This document shows, piece by piece, positions 17,181 through 26,461 of a stretch of DNA of 64,000 nucleotides. The stretch comes from Alkaliphilus peptidifermentans DSM 18978 (lineage in GTDB: Bacteria; Bacillota; Clostridia; Peptostreptococcales; Natronincolaceae): positions 22,603 to 86,602 of the forward strand of contig NZ_FMUS01000023.1 in NCBI RefSeq assembly GCF_900101495.1. Reading direction: 5' to 3'. Within the stretch, counting starts at the first letter, position 1; the number at the start of each line of letters is the position of its first letter. The translations under genes and the position numbers were made by a program. A model generated the notes under the pieces. That model was not told where the DNA came from, did not search any database, and was given only the letters and a program-made list of their open reading frames with translations.

Positions 17181-18221
17181 CTATATTACTTTTTTGGTCT
17201 TCCTTAATAGATAGATAAAAAATGGCCCTCCTGCCAAAGCAGTTATTATCCCTACAGGAATTTCCGTTGGTGCTATAACTGTTCTGGCTACAGTATCGGC
17301 TGCGATAAGAAATATCCCTCCCATAAGGCCACTTGCCGGTATTAATATCCTATGATCTGGACCCACCAGCATCCTCATAACATGTGGTATAATTAACCCC
17401 ACAAACCCAATAATTCCACTAACCGAGACTGCAAAGGCTGTTAACAATGCACTGGTTATTAAAATTACTCGTTTTACCCATTCAACGTTAACTCCTGTGT
17501 TTTGTGCTGTAGATTCCCCCAGTAACAATACATTTAAATCCTTTGCAAATACATAAATGATAATTGATCCAATAATAATAGGAAGAAATGCCACCTGGAC
17601 ATGGTTCCATCCCCTTGAAGAAAAGCTTCCCATTGTCCAAAACACAATACTTGTTACATCCTTTGAGGAGATAACCATAATAAAGGACATTATAGCAGTA
17701 AAAAACTGACCTGTTGCAATTCCTGCCAATAGAAGTGTCGTTACTGGCACCTTAGATTTAACCTTTGCTAAGTTATAAACAATTAGTGTAGCAAGTAATG
17801 CTCCAAAGAAGGCAAATATTGATACTATACCAAAACCCCATATTACACGGTTTAATTTTAGCATAATAGCAATGGCAGCACCAAGGGCAGCCCCTGATGA
17901 GGTTCCTGTTATGTAAGGATCAGCCATTGGGTTTTTCAATAGTCCCTGTAATGCTACCCCTACAATAGACAGACCATATCCAACTAAAAAGGCCAGAAAA
18001 ATTCTAGGAAGGCGAATATTGGTAATAATCGCCACATGAGGCTGAGGAATACCCGATGTATCAATATTTTTACCAAGTATGGGAATTTGACTAAATATTA
18101 TTTTTATACTATTAAATATAGAAATATTCGCTGCTCCTATTACAGAGGCTACAGCAATAACAAGAAACAATAATAGCAATAATAATACAATTTGATTAGC
18201 AAACTTAAGCTCTTTTTTCAT
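17181..18221 (-). CDS. btuC: Corrinoid ABC transporter permease (FecCD/BtuC family)
   Basis: 346 residues with about nine or ten hydrophobic helices. FecCD landmarks are RLPRIFLAFLVGYGLSIVGVALQGLLKNPMADPYITGTSSGAALGA, split here as RLPRIFLAFLVG and GLLKNPMADPYITG, plus the C-terminal GFVGLIIPHVMRMLVGPDHR. It forms the membrane channel for corrinoid import with the substrate-binding lipoprotein and the ATPase. Iron-siderophore permeases look alike; the cobalamin riboswitch and surrounding cob genes favour corrinoids. The btuD start is 13 bp downstream. Confidence 0.92.
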   Translation of the reverse strand: MKKELKFANQIVLLLLLLFLVIAVASVIGAANISIFNSIKIIFSQIPILGKNIDTSGIPQPHVAIITNIRLPRIFLAFLVGYGLSIVGVALQGLLKNPMADPYITGTSSGAALGAAIAIMLKLNRVIWGFGIVSIFAFFGALLATLIVYNLAKVKSKVPVTTLLLAGIATGQFFTAIMSFIMVISSKDVTSIVFWTMGSFSSRGWNHVQVAFLPIIIGSIIIYVFAKDLNVLLLGESTAQNTGVNVEWVKRVILITSALLTAFAVSVSGIIGFVGLIIPHVMRMLVGPDHRILIPASGLMGGIFLIAADTVARTVIAPTEIPVGIITALAGGPFFIYLLRKTKKVI

Positions 18222-18305
18222 TTTTCCTCCACCAATTCTGGTAATAAAATTATTGAAATTCTTTACACAATAACTCCAATAGATTATACTGCAAATTGTT
18301 CATTA

Positions 18306-18339
18306 TAAATAATTTTAAGCCCGCCTTACTCAGGCGGGA
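18306..18339 (-). terminator. Attenuator-like hairpin between btuF and btuC
   Basis: CCCGCC (18320-18325) pairs with GGCGGG (18333-18338) around a 7-base loop and is followed on the minus strand by an AT-rich tract. Its place inside the operon suggests partial termination, giving more binding protein than permease. Confidence 0.65.
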
Positions 18340-18347
18340 TTTATACT

Positions 18348-19322
18348 TTAAAAAACTTCAGGATGAATAGCTTTTGCTATTAATTCAAATGCCTCTATAA
18401 TTCTTGCTCCGGGCCTAGAAACAATATTGGGCTCTAAAAGCTCTATTTTATCATTCTTAGCAGCTGATATTTCAGAAAAGCCCGGTCTTGACTTTATAGC
18501 ATTTATTAAATTTAGCTCTTCTTCTTCAGTTAAGAAATCTTTATCTGATGTATGGGCCGGTGCAAGGTAAACCTCTGGATCACGCTCTACCAATGACTCG
18601 GTACTAAACTGCGGATAAGCTCCTTCTGCATCAGCAGCAATATTTTCTCCGCCGGCCAGTCGAATTAAGTCATCAATGAAAGAGCCAGGGCCAGCTGTCC
18701 TTAGAGGTTCATCCCAGATTTGATAGAATACTCTTCTTGTTGGTTGATCCTTTACCTTGGCAATTATATTATCTCTTTTCTCTTCCATTTCTTTAATCAC
18801 AGCCTGAGCTTGCTCATCTTCGTTTGTTATAAAACCAATAGCAGCAATGGTATCTAATATTTCTTGTATAGTCTCAGGCATAAATTTCACAACAGTTATT
18901 CCAGCAGCCTTTAACTGCTCCACCGCTTCTGGCTGACCTTCGCCATAAACAAGTACTAAATCTGGATAAATTTCTATAATTCTTTCCGTATTTGTTGACC
19001 ATGAGCTTCCAACCTTATCCTTTGTTTGTGCTTCAGCCGGATAATCACAATAATCTGAAACTGCCGCAAGCTTATCCCCCAAACCTAGGGCATATAAAAT
19101 TTCCGTCTGACTTGGGGCAATTGAAACAATCGTTTCTGGTTGGGTTTTGATTTCAATTTCATAGCCAAGGCCATCTACAATTACCATAGGATACCTGGAG
19201 TCTTCCTGCTGTGCCACTGAATCATCTGGTTGCTCTACTGATACTTCTCCTCCGCTACAGCCGGAAATTGCTCCTACAACTAATGCTATTATCATAAAAA
19301 AAACTAACAGATTTCTTTTCAT
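18348..19322 (-). CDS. btuF: Corrinoid ABC transporter substrate-binding lipoprotein
   Basis: 324 residues. A lipoprotein signal ends AISGC with Cys22, so the protein is anchored on the outer membrane face. The BtuF/FecB fold shows SIAPSQTEILYALGLGDKLAAVSDYCDYP, the classic BtuF opening, and a C-terminal ISAAKNDKIELLEPNIVSRPG segment. It captures corrinoids for the BtuC channel. Fourth gene before the permease in the operon and followed by an attenuator-like hairpin. Heme or siderophore binding is the alternative; context argues for corrinoids. Confidence 0.92.
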   Translation of the reverse strand: MKRNLLVFFMIIALVVGAISGCSGGEVSVEQPDDSVAQQEDSRYPMVIVDGLGYEIEIKTQPETIVSIAPSQTEILYALGLGDKLAAVSDYCDYPAEAQTKDKVGSSWSTNTERIIEIYPDLVLVYGEGQPEAVEQLKAAGITVVKFMPETIQEILDTIAAIGFITNEDEQAQAVIKEMEEKRDNIIAKVKDQPTRRVFYQIWDEPLRTAGPGSFIDDLIRLAGGENIAADAEGAYPQFSTESLVERDPEVYLAPAHTSDKDFLTEEEELNLINAIKSRPGFSEISAAKNDKIELLEPNIVSRPGARIIEAFELIAKAIHPEVF

Positions 19323-19342
19323 TTATACTCCTCCAATTGAAC

Positions 19343-19942
19343 TTAGTATTTTATTTCGTTTAACTTCACTAATATATTAAAATCTGGTGTAGATTCAATA
19401 ATTGAGACACTACAATGATCTATTTTAAAGCTCCAGTGTTTTTTAATATCTCCTGTAATTAAATGGGCTATGATGCTCCTAATTACTCCACTATGGGCAA
19501 CAATTAGTATCTCTTGTCCTTCATGTACTCTTAATAGCTCCTCAACACCAGTTACAACTCTACTATGCATCTCCTTAAGGCTCTCTCCCTCGGGAAAACA
19601 GAATTCAATATAATCACTTTGAAGCTCATAAAATTTCTGCGGATGCTTCTCCTTTACTTCCTCCATAGAAATTCCTTCAAACTGTCCAAAATGAAGCTCC
19701 CTTAAAGACTCCAATGCTTTAGCAGTATAATTTCTACCATTAACAATAGCTTCAGCAGTTTCTATTGTTCTCTTTAGACCACTATGATATACAACATCAA
19801 AATGTTGATTTTTTAAGGATTTGGCTAGTTTTTCAGCTTCACTTCTTCCCCTAGCATTTAGATGGGGATCAGACCAACCACACAATCTTTTATTTATGTT
19901 ATCGTCGGTTTCACCATGCCGTATAAGATAAAGCTTCGTCAT
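19343..19942 (-). CDS. cobC: Alpha-ribazole phosphatase-like histidine phosphatase
   Basis: 199 residues, a histidine-phosphatase (phosphoglycerate-mutase-like) fold. LIRHGETDDN carries catalytic His9, with LCGWSDPHLNARG next, then RTIETAEAIV and a second catalytic histidine in IVAHSGVIRS. CobC removes the phosphate from alpha-ribazole phosphate or adenosylcobalamin phosphate. The ATG at 19942 lies 7 bases after AGGAG and is preferred over the GTG three bases earlier. Operon position between cobS and btuF supports the cobamide role over a general phosphatase. Confidence 0.85.
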   Translation of the reverse strand: MTKLYLIRHGETDDNINKRLCGWSDPHLNARGRSEAEKLAKSLKNQHFDVVYHSGLKRTIETAEAIVNGRNYTAKALESLRELHFGQFEGISMEEVKEKHPQKFYELQSDYIEFCFPEGESLKEMHSRVVTGVEELLRVHEGQEILIVAHSGVIRSIIAHLITGDIKKHWSFKIDHCSVSIIESTPDFNILVKLNEIKY

Positions 19943-19952
19943 CACTTCACTC

Positions 19953-20687
19953 CTAAAAAAGTTTTATCGTAATTAGTAAATACAATATATAAGCTACTTC
20001 TACCAATTCACATAGGGCACCTAAAGTATCGCCAGTCATACCACCTATTTTATTGCTGCAATGTCTCTTAAAAAATATTGTTATGACCCATAAAATTGGT
20101 ATATAGAAAATACTTATGGGTTGTAAAATCGTAAACAACAAAGTAATAATTATGCTTATAAATACTTCTTTGTTATTAACCTTACCTATGAAAATATTCC
20201 CCAAGCCCTTCTCCCTTGGATATTGGCTATTGAAACAGCCAAACACAAGAGACAGTCTACCAAAAACTGGCATCATTACCAATGCTCCATAAATATCCCA
20301 GCTTCTTAAATTCATTAAGCCAAAAACTTTTATGAAAATAATAAATAATATGGCTAAAACGCCATTAGTTCCCAACCTGCTGTCCCGCATTATTTCCAGT
20401 ATTTGATCTTTAGGTCGATTACTATATAATCCATCAAAGGTGTCTCCTAATCCATCTAGATGAAGTCCTCCTGTCAGTATTACATAGCTGCCTAGGGTTA
20501 ATATTATAACTACTTGATATGGTAATAATATATTGCTTAGTCTAAAAATAAAAAGTAGTAATAGTCCTAGAATAAAGCCAACAACAGGAAAAAATATGAT
20601 TCCCTTTTTAAACTCATCATCATAGGGTAGTTCCTTTATAACTGTTATTCGAGATAGAAACTGAAGAATACCTATAAATCTTTTCAT
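19953..20687 (-). CDS. cobS: Adenosylcobinamide-GDP ribazoletransferase (cobalamin synthase)
   Basis: 244 residues, polytopic membrane protein. FLSRITVIKELPYDDEFKKGIIFFPVVG and the acidic GGLHLDGLGDTFDGLYS motif (metal-binding Asp residues) identify CobS, and GGMTGDTLGALCELVE near the C-terminus is also conserved. It joins alpha-ribazole to adenosylcobinamide-GDP at the membrane, the last or second-last step of cobamide assembly. Its start overlaps the end of cobO by one base. No cobT, which activates the lower ligand, is seen here. Confidence 0.96.
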   Translation of the reverse strand: MKRFIGILQFLSRITVIKELPYDDEFKKGIIFFPVVGFILGLLLLFIFRLSNILLPYQVVIILTLGSYVILTGGLHLDGLGDTFDGLYSNRPKDQILEIMRDSRLGTNGVLAILFIIFIKVFGLMNLRSWDIYGALVMMPVFGRLSLVFGCFNSQYPREKGLGNIFIGKVNNKEVFISIIITLLFTILQPISIFYIPILWVITIFFKRHCSNKIGGMTGDTLGALCELVEVAYILYLLITIKLF

Positions 20688-21229
20688 TAGCTTTCTATAC
20701 CCTTTCTGGCATAGATCCCCTTCTCAAATGGGTGCTTTATCATCTTCATTTCAGTAACATAATCAGCTAAATTTATAAGTTCTTCCGGAGCATTTCTACC
20801 AGTTAATATTAGTTCTACAAGGGGTGGTTTTTTCTCAATTAGTTCTACTACTTCTTTAATTGTTACTATTTCATTAAATAGCACTGCCATTATTTCATCA
20901 AGGATAATAAGATTGTACTCTTCACTTTCTAGGTAAGTTCCTATTTCCTTTATTCCTCTTTCAACTTCCCTTATAGTAGCATTTTTTTCTTCTTCAGATA
21001 AAAATTTATAGAAATTATTAAGAGGAGCATATCTTATTAAACTAAAATTAGGTGCCAGCTTTTCAATACTATGTATTTCTCCTGTGTCATCTCCCTTAAG
21101 AAATTGAACCATCAGCACTTTATAGCCTCCACCAGCAGTTCGAGTACCTTGTCCTACAGCAGCAGTGGTTTTTCCTTTACCATCTCCTGTATAAATATGA
21201 ATTAAACCCTTCTCTAGTTGTTTTTTCAT
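20687..21229 (-). CDS. cobO: Corrinoid adenosyltransferase (CobO/BtuR type)
   Basis: 180 residues. The P-loop-like GDGKGKTT (15-22), the VLMVQFLKGDDTGE block and NLIILDEIMAVL are diagnostic of the CobO/CobA(BtuR) class. It transfers the adenosyl group of ATP to Co(I) corrinoids, giving adenosylcobyrinate diamide, adenosylcobinamide or coenzyme B12. Located 14 bp after cobU and abutting cobS in the riboswitch-controlled operon. Confidence 0.96.
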   Translation of the reverse strand: MKKQLEKGLIHIYTGDGKGKTTAAVGQGTRTAGGGYKVLMVQFLKGDDTGEIHSIEKLAPNFSLIRYAPLNNFYKFLSEEEKNATIREVERGIKEIGTYLESEEYNLIILDEIMAVLFNEIVTIKEVVELIEKKPPLVELILTGRNAPEELINLADYVTEMKMIKHPFEKGIYARKGIES

Positions 21230-21243
21230 TACACTTCAACCCC

Positions 21244-21807
21244 TTATTTTAATTTCCATGGTATCCCACTTACAACAAAATAAACTTCATTTGCTTCCCT
21301 AGCAAGATACTGGTTTATTCTTCCTGCCATATCTCTAAACACTCTAGCCATTTTGTATTCTGGCACTATGCCAAGCCCCACTTCATTTGTAACTAAAACT
21401 GTTTTTAAGGGAACCTCTTTAATGATATTAACTAGCTTTTTCATTTCCCCCATTATTGATTCCTCGATTTGATTAATTTCATTAGGTGTAATGCTATCCC
21501 AGTCAGTATTATTTTCCAGCATCAGATTGGTGATCAAAAGAGTGACACAATCTAAAAGGATTCCTTTAACATCAGATTGATAGTCTTCTATAACACCATG
21601 AAGCTTCTGATATCCTTCATATGTAATCCAATGGGGATATCTTCTTTGTTTATGTTTTTCAATACGATCCTTCATCTCATCATCATAAGCCTGTGCTGTA
21701 GCAATGTATAAAACCTTGCCTTCAATATCTTTAAGTGTCTCTTCAGCAAAACTACTCTTTCCACTTCTGGCACCGCCGGTAATTAGTATTATCGATTGAT
21801 TTTTCAT
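21244..21807 (-). CDS. cobU: Adenosylcobinamide kinase / guanylyltransferase
   Basis: 187 residues. The P-loop GGARSGKS (11-18) sits at the N-terminus in the typical CobU/CobP opening, followed by VLYIATAQAYDDEMKDRIEKHKQRRP-like sequence with the guanylylated histidine in the KHKQRRYPHW segment. It phosphorylates adenosylcobinamide and then attaches GMP, making the substrate of CobS. First structural gene after the cobalamin riboswitch. Confidence 0.96.
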   Translation of the reverse strand: MKNQSIILITGGARSGKSSFAEETLKDIEGKVLYIATAQAYDDEMKDRIEKHKQRRYPHWITYEGYQKLHGVIEDYQSDVKGILLDCVTLLITNLMLENNTDWDSITPNEINQIEESIMGEMKKLVNIIKEVPLKTVLVTNEVGLGIVPEYKMARVFRDMAGRINQYLAREANEVYFVVSGIPWKLK

Positions 21808-21836
21808 AAATCACCCCACAATAATTTATTTCGAGT

Positions 21837-22076
21837 AAAATTAAAACCCTTACCATTGAAAACGGTAAGGGTATTCTGCCTGCGCATGAAACACCCCTTC
21901 CCTCCGAAGGTTTGTCCTTTAAATGTATTGGCAGGTCTCCTGACTCGCAATTCTACCTATCGACAGCACCTTCCCAGAAATCCAGTGGTTTTGCTGTCTT
22001 CGTCCTTGCTTACAGTAGCGGGGGCTGTAGTGGCATTTCACCACTTTCCCTATTAAGCTCTATAAAGCACCATTAC
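21837..22076 (-). promoter_or_regulatory. Cobalamin riboswitch with terminator, controls the cob/btu operon
   Basis: The B12-box (21930-21946, reading GAGTCAGGAGACCTGCC on the minus strand) is a near-perfect match to the family. Upstream lie the aptamer start AATGGTGC (22067-22074), GCTTAATAGGGAA and the AGCCCCCGCTACTGT core. Downstream a terminator, CCCTTACC (21847-21854) with GGTAAGGG (21864-21871), is followed by a T-rich tract. Bound adenosylcobalamin should favour the terminator and shut down the ten genes below. Confidence 0.97.
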
Positions 22077-22100
22077 ATTTTTCAGTATTCAGTTAACCTA

Positions 22101-22129
22101 ATCATATCAGAATATATATTACTACGCAA
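22101..22129 (-). promoter_or_regulatory. Promoter of the cobalamin operon
   Basis: On the minus strand TTGCGT (22124-22129) and TATGAT (22101-22106) are 17 bp apart, about 27 bp before the riboswitch aptamer. Confidence 0.6.
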
Positions 22130-22156
22130 TAGAGAACATTGATTTTAAAGTAAAAC

Positions 22157-23431
22157 TCAAAGCTTTAAAGTAATGATTTGCTCTTTATTTATTAACACCT
22201 CTTCATCAAATTCATCTATAATTCCATCCCCCATTATTAATAAATTAAAACTTTCCTTCTTTACTTGATTCATATTGATTTCATATTCACCTTTAGGTAT
22301 GTTTTTTATAACAATCCAAGAGAAGTTTTTATCGTGTATCTGATGTATATAGTTAAGTTCAGTTATTACATTGCCTTCTTTATAGACTAAAACCCTACTA
22401 GCCTCAGCTTCAATGGTAAAATCAATATTTCCATTGAAAATTATATGTAGGGTGGTAAAATCCTCCTGTATTTCATCAGCTTCTACACCATATATACTTG
22501 CAAATTCCTTTAGTGCTCCCTTTAATATTCCATGATGGCTTTCTTCAAGTATGATGTTTGTAAAAGGATCTAATCGGGTACTATTCAATGTTACAGTACC
22601 ATCTCCATCAATAGTTTTTATGGTACCATTTAGGTACTCTTGATTTATTTTAAACTTTTCTCTATCCACTATAAGCATTTGATTAGTTATAAATGAACTC
22701 CCCATAATACAATAGCCTTCAAGTACCCTTTTCCTGAGGATATCATCTCTATAATTTAAGCTATTTAATAATTGATTTTTGTATTTTAGATGGCCTCTTG
22801 GTACTGTTTCATATCCATTCTCAGATATTTTATAGCATAAGAAATCACCATAGTCATATGTAGGTATCAGATTGCCTAGAGAAGGCATAAGTTCATGTAG
22901 TGAATCTATATTGTCAGCTCCAAAAGGGATATTAAGGAGCTTTGATAATATCCATAAATATCCTTTATATAAGTAATTATAAAATGTTTTTTTTTCTTTA
23001 TCCATTAGTTTCCCCGTAGACCATAAATAATAGGCATCCACTGAGCCACGATTTGGTGTTCCCATCATCACTAATCGTTGTAGATCATTTTTGTATTCGC
23101 TTCCTTGAATATAGCAACGGGCAACAATTCCACCATAGCTATGGCACAAAATATCTATCTTTTCATTAGGATGCTTTTTCTTTGCTCTGTCTAAGGTTGG
23201 TCTTAAATACTGCGCTTCTATCTCCTTAGCACTCTTACGCCAGTCATAGTAGCAAATAAATAGGTTATCCTCTTTTCGATAGCCTAGATCCTCAAGCCCC
23301 TTTATAAAGGGCTCATAGATCCAGCCTGCCACACCAAACCGCCAAGAACCAGTACCTGATATCATTTCCTCACCAATGGAGCCCATTAATCCAGGAATAA
23401 ACACAATTGGGTTTTTTACAGCCTCTTTCAC
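22157..23431 (-). CDS. LCAT/lipase-like alpha/beta hydrolase
   Basis: 424 residues from the GTG at 23431; another GTG nine bases upstream is also possible. The alpha/beta-hydrolase opening VFIPGLMGS and the nucleophile elbow LCHSYGGIVAR (Ser98) are clear, with MMGTPNRGS after it, as in lecithin:cholesterol-acyltransferase-like lipases. A late SHHGIL segment could supply the histidine. A beta-rich ~100-residue tail follows the catalytic domain. There is no signal peptide, so a cytoplasmic esterase is likely; the substrate is unknown. Confidence 0.75.
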   Translation of the reverse strand: MKEAVKNPIVFIPGLMGSIGEEMISGTGSWRFGVAGWIYEPFIKGLEDLGYRKEDNLFICYYDWRKSAKEIEAQYLRPTLDRAKKKHPNEKIDILCHSYGGIVARCYIQGSEYKNDLQRLVMMGTPNRGSVDAYYLWSTGKLMDKEKKTFYNYLYKGYLWILSKLLNIPFGADNIDSLHELMPSLGNLIPTYDYGDFLCYKISENGYETVPRGHLKYKNQLLNSLNYRDDILRKRVLEGYCIMGSSFITNQMLIVDREKFKINQEYLNGTIKTIDGDGTVTLNSTRLDPFTNIILEESHHGILKGALKEFASIYGVEADEIQEDFTTLHIIFNGNIDFTIEAEASRVLVYKEGNVITELNYIHQIHDKNFSWIVIKNIPKGEYEINMNQVKKESFNLLIMGDGIIDEFDEEVLINKEQIITLKL

Positions 23432-23509
23432 TATAAACACCTCACCTTTAAATAGATTTTATATAATCTATGCCTAATATAAGGTGTTCATCACAATTAA
23501 TAATTTCTA

Positions 23510-24067
23510 TTATTCATTTGAAGCTACTTTATCTCCTATTATATTAATACCTTCAAGCTTGAGAAGCATTTCCTTAATATGTAAACCTCCACCATAACCC
23601 ACCAGCTTACCGTTTGCTCCAATAATTCGATGGCATGGTACTACAATTGGAAGCTTGTTTTTATTATTTGCCATTCCCACAGCCCTCATAGCTTTGGGGT
23701 TACCGATTTTTTCTGCAATTTCCTTATAGCTGGCAGTTTCACCATATGGTATTTCCATTAAAGCCTTCCACACCTTAACTTGAAAGTCTGTTCCAATAAA
23801 ATGTATTGGGCAAGTGAATTCTGTTCTATTTCCTTGGAAATATTCTGTTATCTGATTAATATAGTCGCTATTCTTCTCATCATCCATAACTAGCTTAAAG
23901 GTGGGAAAATACCGATTCAATGTATTTAGGAATTCTTCTTCCCCTTGATTAAATTCTATTATGGCTAAGCCACCATTTATTGATGCTATGCTGAGATGGA
24001 TATTTGCTATTGTAAATATACTATAATACACATTGTTATGCTTTCTTTCTATTTCTTTCTGCATCAT
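23510..24067 (-). CDS. ogt: Methylated-DNA-protein-cysteine methyltransferase
   Basis: 185 residues. The active-site PCHRI motif appears in KLPIVVPCHRIIGANGKLVGYGGGLHIKEMLLKLE, and the DNA-binding helix region KVWKALMEIPYGETASYKEIAEKIG precedes it. It repairs O6-alkylguanine by transferring the alkyl group irreversibly to its own cysteine. The start overlaps the DUF2225 gene by 32 bp. A second ATG three bases later has better spacing from AGGAGG and may be the real start. Confidence 0.95.
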   Translation of the reverse strand: MMQKEIERKHNNVYYSIFTIANIHLSIASINGGLAIIEFNQGEEEFLNTLNRYFPTFKLVMDDEKNSDYINQITEYFQGNRTEFTCPIHFIGTDFQVKVWKALMEIPYGETASYKEIAEKIGNPKAMRAVGMANNKNKLPIVVPCHRIIGANGKLVGYGGGLHIKEMLLKLEGINIIGDKVASNE

Positions 24068-24728
24068 ATTCCTCCTTTGCCAATCTCCACTGTTCTCTAG
24101 CCTTAATTTGTATCTGTCGCTTTTTCTTTATTTCTGGGTTGTCCAAGGCTTTACTATACCATTTGATGGCCTCCATATAAGAACCAAGGCCACGATTGAG
24201 TTCTGCAATTAAGTATGCCATTGTTATTTCGTCTAGCCCACCAGTTGGAAGCTTTTCCTGACTATAGGATTCAATAAAATACTTTAGGGCATGCTTTAAG
24301 TATTCAATTTCATTTAAATTTTTTTGTTCTCTGTAGATCCACGCTAGCCTAAGGCATAAATTACCTCTATAGGCCTTTGATTTGTTTAAAAGCTGTGCTG
24401 TAACCAATGCCAGCTTATAGGTTTCTATAGCCTCTGCTACATTACGCACACCACCAAAATCTCTCTTTAACCAGCGGGCTCTTACATGCTCCCATATAAT
24501 ATTTTTTTGTGGTTTAGATAACTCTATATATTCGCTTTCAGTTGCACTATATCCACATTCAGGGCAAATCCAGACATTATAATAGATTGGGTTAATATCT
24601 TTATACACGATGTTATAATCATCATGCTTTTCTAATACTTTAAGCCCTCTGCTTCTTACCTTTTTAGTAGTAAATTGACAGTTGCATACTGGGCAACATA
24701 CATTCTTATCATACAGTAACACATCCAT
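24036..24728 (-). CDS. DUF2225 protein with zinc-ribbon N-terminus
   Basis: 230 residues. Two CxxC pairs, CPVC near residues 12-15 and CPEC near 55-58, suggest one structural zinc. The rest is alpha-helical with TPR-like repeats (AIETYKLALVTAQLLN; GLGSYMEAIKWYSKAL). This matches the DUF2225 family of low-GC Firmicutes, whose role is unknown. Its end overlaps ogt, and no signal peptide is seen, so a cytoplasmic scaffold or adaptor is plausible. Confidence 0.82.
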   Translation of the reverse strand: MDVLLYDKNVCCPVCNCQFTTKKVRSRGLKVLEKHDDYNIVYKDINPIYYNVWICPECGYSATESEYIELSKPQKNIIWEHVRARWLKRDFGGVRNVAEAIETYKLALVTAQLLNKSKAYRGNLCLRLAWIYREQKNLNEIEYLKHALKYFIESYSQEKLPTGGLDEITMAYLIAELNRGLGSYMEAIKWYSKALDNPEIKKKRQIQIKAREQWRLAKEEYDAERNRKKA

Positions 24729-24802
24729 ACCTTCGCCTCCATATGTATTTAAATTTAGATGAATTTATTATAACAAAACTTCCCTCTATAATCTACGAAA
24801 AC

Positions 24803-24844
24803 TATAAAAATACCTAGTGAATTTCAAAATGATTTTCACTAGGT
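24803..24844 (-). terminator. Terminator of the vanW gene
   Basis: ACCTAGTGAA (24812-24821) pairs with TTCACTAGGT (24835-24844); on the minus strand an ATTTTTAT tract follows. Confidence 0.8.
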
Positions 24845-24867
24845 TATGGTTCAAATGTAACTATCTA

Positions 24868-26298
24868 TTAATCATCATGTGACGTTTCTTCTATAGCTTC
24901 TTCAATGAGTTCTTCTAATTCTTGCTTTTCCTCTGATTCTGCTGTAGCTTTTGGCTTTCTTCCTTCTATAACTATACCATGGACTGGTGTATAATAATCA
25001 TTTGAAATAAGCTCTCTATTGAGCTCCTTTCCATCCTTTAGATATATTTTATATGTATTTACACGATAACCTTGCTTAGCTTCCTTTTCTATTCTCTTTT
25101 CTCCAATATACAGTGATGGATCCTCTTTAGTTGTTATCCTAGGCTGAATTGTTTCGATAACCTCCGAATGAAGTTGAACAGTTATATCCTCAACTTTCTT
25201 TCCATACAAGCCGATGTGTATTTGATTACCTTCAACATAGCTTTCTAAATATACAGGATATTCGGTATTATTCATAAACTGAAAATCAATGTGTCCAAAT
25301 GCTACAGTTGCGTCGTGTCCAAGGGGAACATAAGCAACTGGCAGAGAATGATTTTGTCTTTGTATTATTTCTAGATTTGAACGTACAACTGCATTATATA
25401 GTGTTGTAGAAACTTGACAAATACCTCCACCAAGCCCCTGCACCAATTGACCATTAACAATTACAGGAGCCTTTTGATATCCTTTATCTTCTCCCCGTTC
25501 TCCTGTCTGATTATTGAAGGAAAACACATCGTTAGGCATTAATAAAACGCCATTAATTTGACTGGCTGCTAAAGCTATATTTGTATTTCTGCCTTTATCA
25601 TTGGCACTAAATGAGGTTTTAAATTCACCAAGTACATTCTGAATGTTGTTTAGATCGGCTGTAGTAACTTGTGCTTTAATCACATTGGTTGGTATCTCTA
25701 TATATTCAGTTGAAAAAGCTTCGATACTTATTCTTATCTCTTCCTTTAGTAAAAACTCATCTATTTCATACCCTACAACATCATCTTCTATTATGAATTT
25801 ACCATTCCTTCTCTTAACTACTGCATTAATGGGTTTAATATTTACTTCATCTTTAACCTCTAACACAATTTTATCAAAAGCTTCTTGGTTATATGATGCT
25901 TCTAACTGTATAAATTCTTGGTTGCTACGCAAGCTATAAATCTTAGTTAGCCTCTCCCATGTGCTCCCACTTCTACCGACATTATATGCCTTTTCAACAG
26001 CCTCCTCGTATTCATAATGATACCCTAATAGACTGTAGTGAAACTCCCATTGTTTTTCATTGAATTCTAATAAAATTTTATAGTTTTCCAGCTGTTCTTG
26101 AAAAATCTCTTCTATTCTTTCTAATGCTTCTTCCTTTGTAAGCTGTCCAACATCTACAGATTCAATATAGATATTGTTGTAAATCTCTTGATTTTCTAAT
26201 AATAGCGTAGCCATCCAAATTAGCATAATAACAAAAAAAACTAATATTATTCCAATAACTGTAATCTTTCTTTTGTTTTTTACCAGTATCGTTTCCAT
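24868..26298 (-). CDS. VanW family membrane-anchored protein
   Basis: 476 residues from the ATG at 26298, which has a GAGGGGTGAGG site; the longer upstream reading lacks one. One N-terminal membrane helix (about 10-33) is followed by a YkuD/PG_binding_4-like region and then the VanW domain, with FSANDKGRNTNIALAASQINGVLLMPNDVFSFN-type sequence, GLGGGICQVSTTLYNA and HSLPVAYVPLGHDATVAFG. A G5-like beta segment and an acidic tail end it. VanW proteins are found with vancomycin-resistance and cell-wall genes but their activity is unknown; an extracytoplasmic wall-related role is inferred. Confidence 0.88.
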   Translation of the reverse strand: METILVKNKRKITVIGIILVFFVIMLIWMATLLLENQEIYNNIYIESVDVGQLTKEEALERIEEIFQEQLENYKILLEFNEKQWEFHYSLLGYHYEYEEAVEKAYNVGRSGSTWERLTKIYSLRSNQEFIQLEASYNQEAFDKIVLEVKDEVNIKPINAVVKRRNGKFIIEDDVVGYEIDEFLLKEEIRISIEAFSTEYIEIPTNVIKAQVTTADLNNIQNVLGEFKTSFSANDKGRNTNIALAASQINGVLLMPNDVFSFNNQTGERGEDKGYQKAPVIVNGQLVQGLGGGICQVSTTLYNAVVRSNLEIIQRQNHSLPVAYVPLGHDATVAFGHIDFQFMNNTEYPVYLESYVEGNQIHIGLYGKKVEDITVQLHSEVIETIQPRITTKEDPSLYIGEKRIEKEAKQGYRVNTYKIYLKDGKELNRELISNDYYTPVHGIVIEGRKPKATAESEEKQELEELIEEAIEETSHDD

Positions 26299-26412
26299 AT
26301 TCCTCACCCCTCGTGAAAATAGCATGTCATAAATCATAACTGCTTATTACAGTTTATTTCAAACTAAATGAATTATTCGCTATTCTATATTATTTAATTC
26401 GATAATAAATTA

Positions 26413-26442
26413 CATAAAAAAAGACCTTCTTTTAAAAAGGTC
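26413..26442 (-). terminator. Terminator of the FtsA-like gene
   Basis: GACCTT (26423-26428) and AAGGTC (26437-26442) form the stem; on the minus strand a seven-T run follows. Confidence 0.85.
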
Positions 26443-26461
26443 CTATAATTCATCTGACTAT

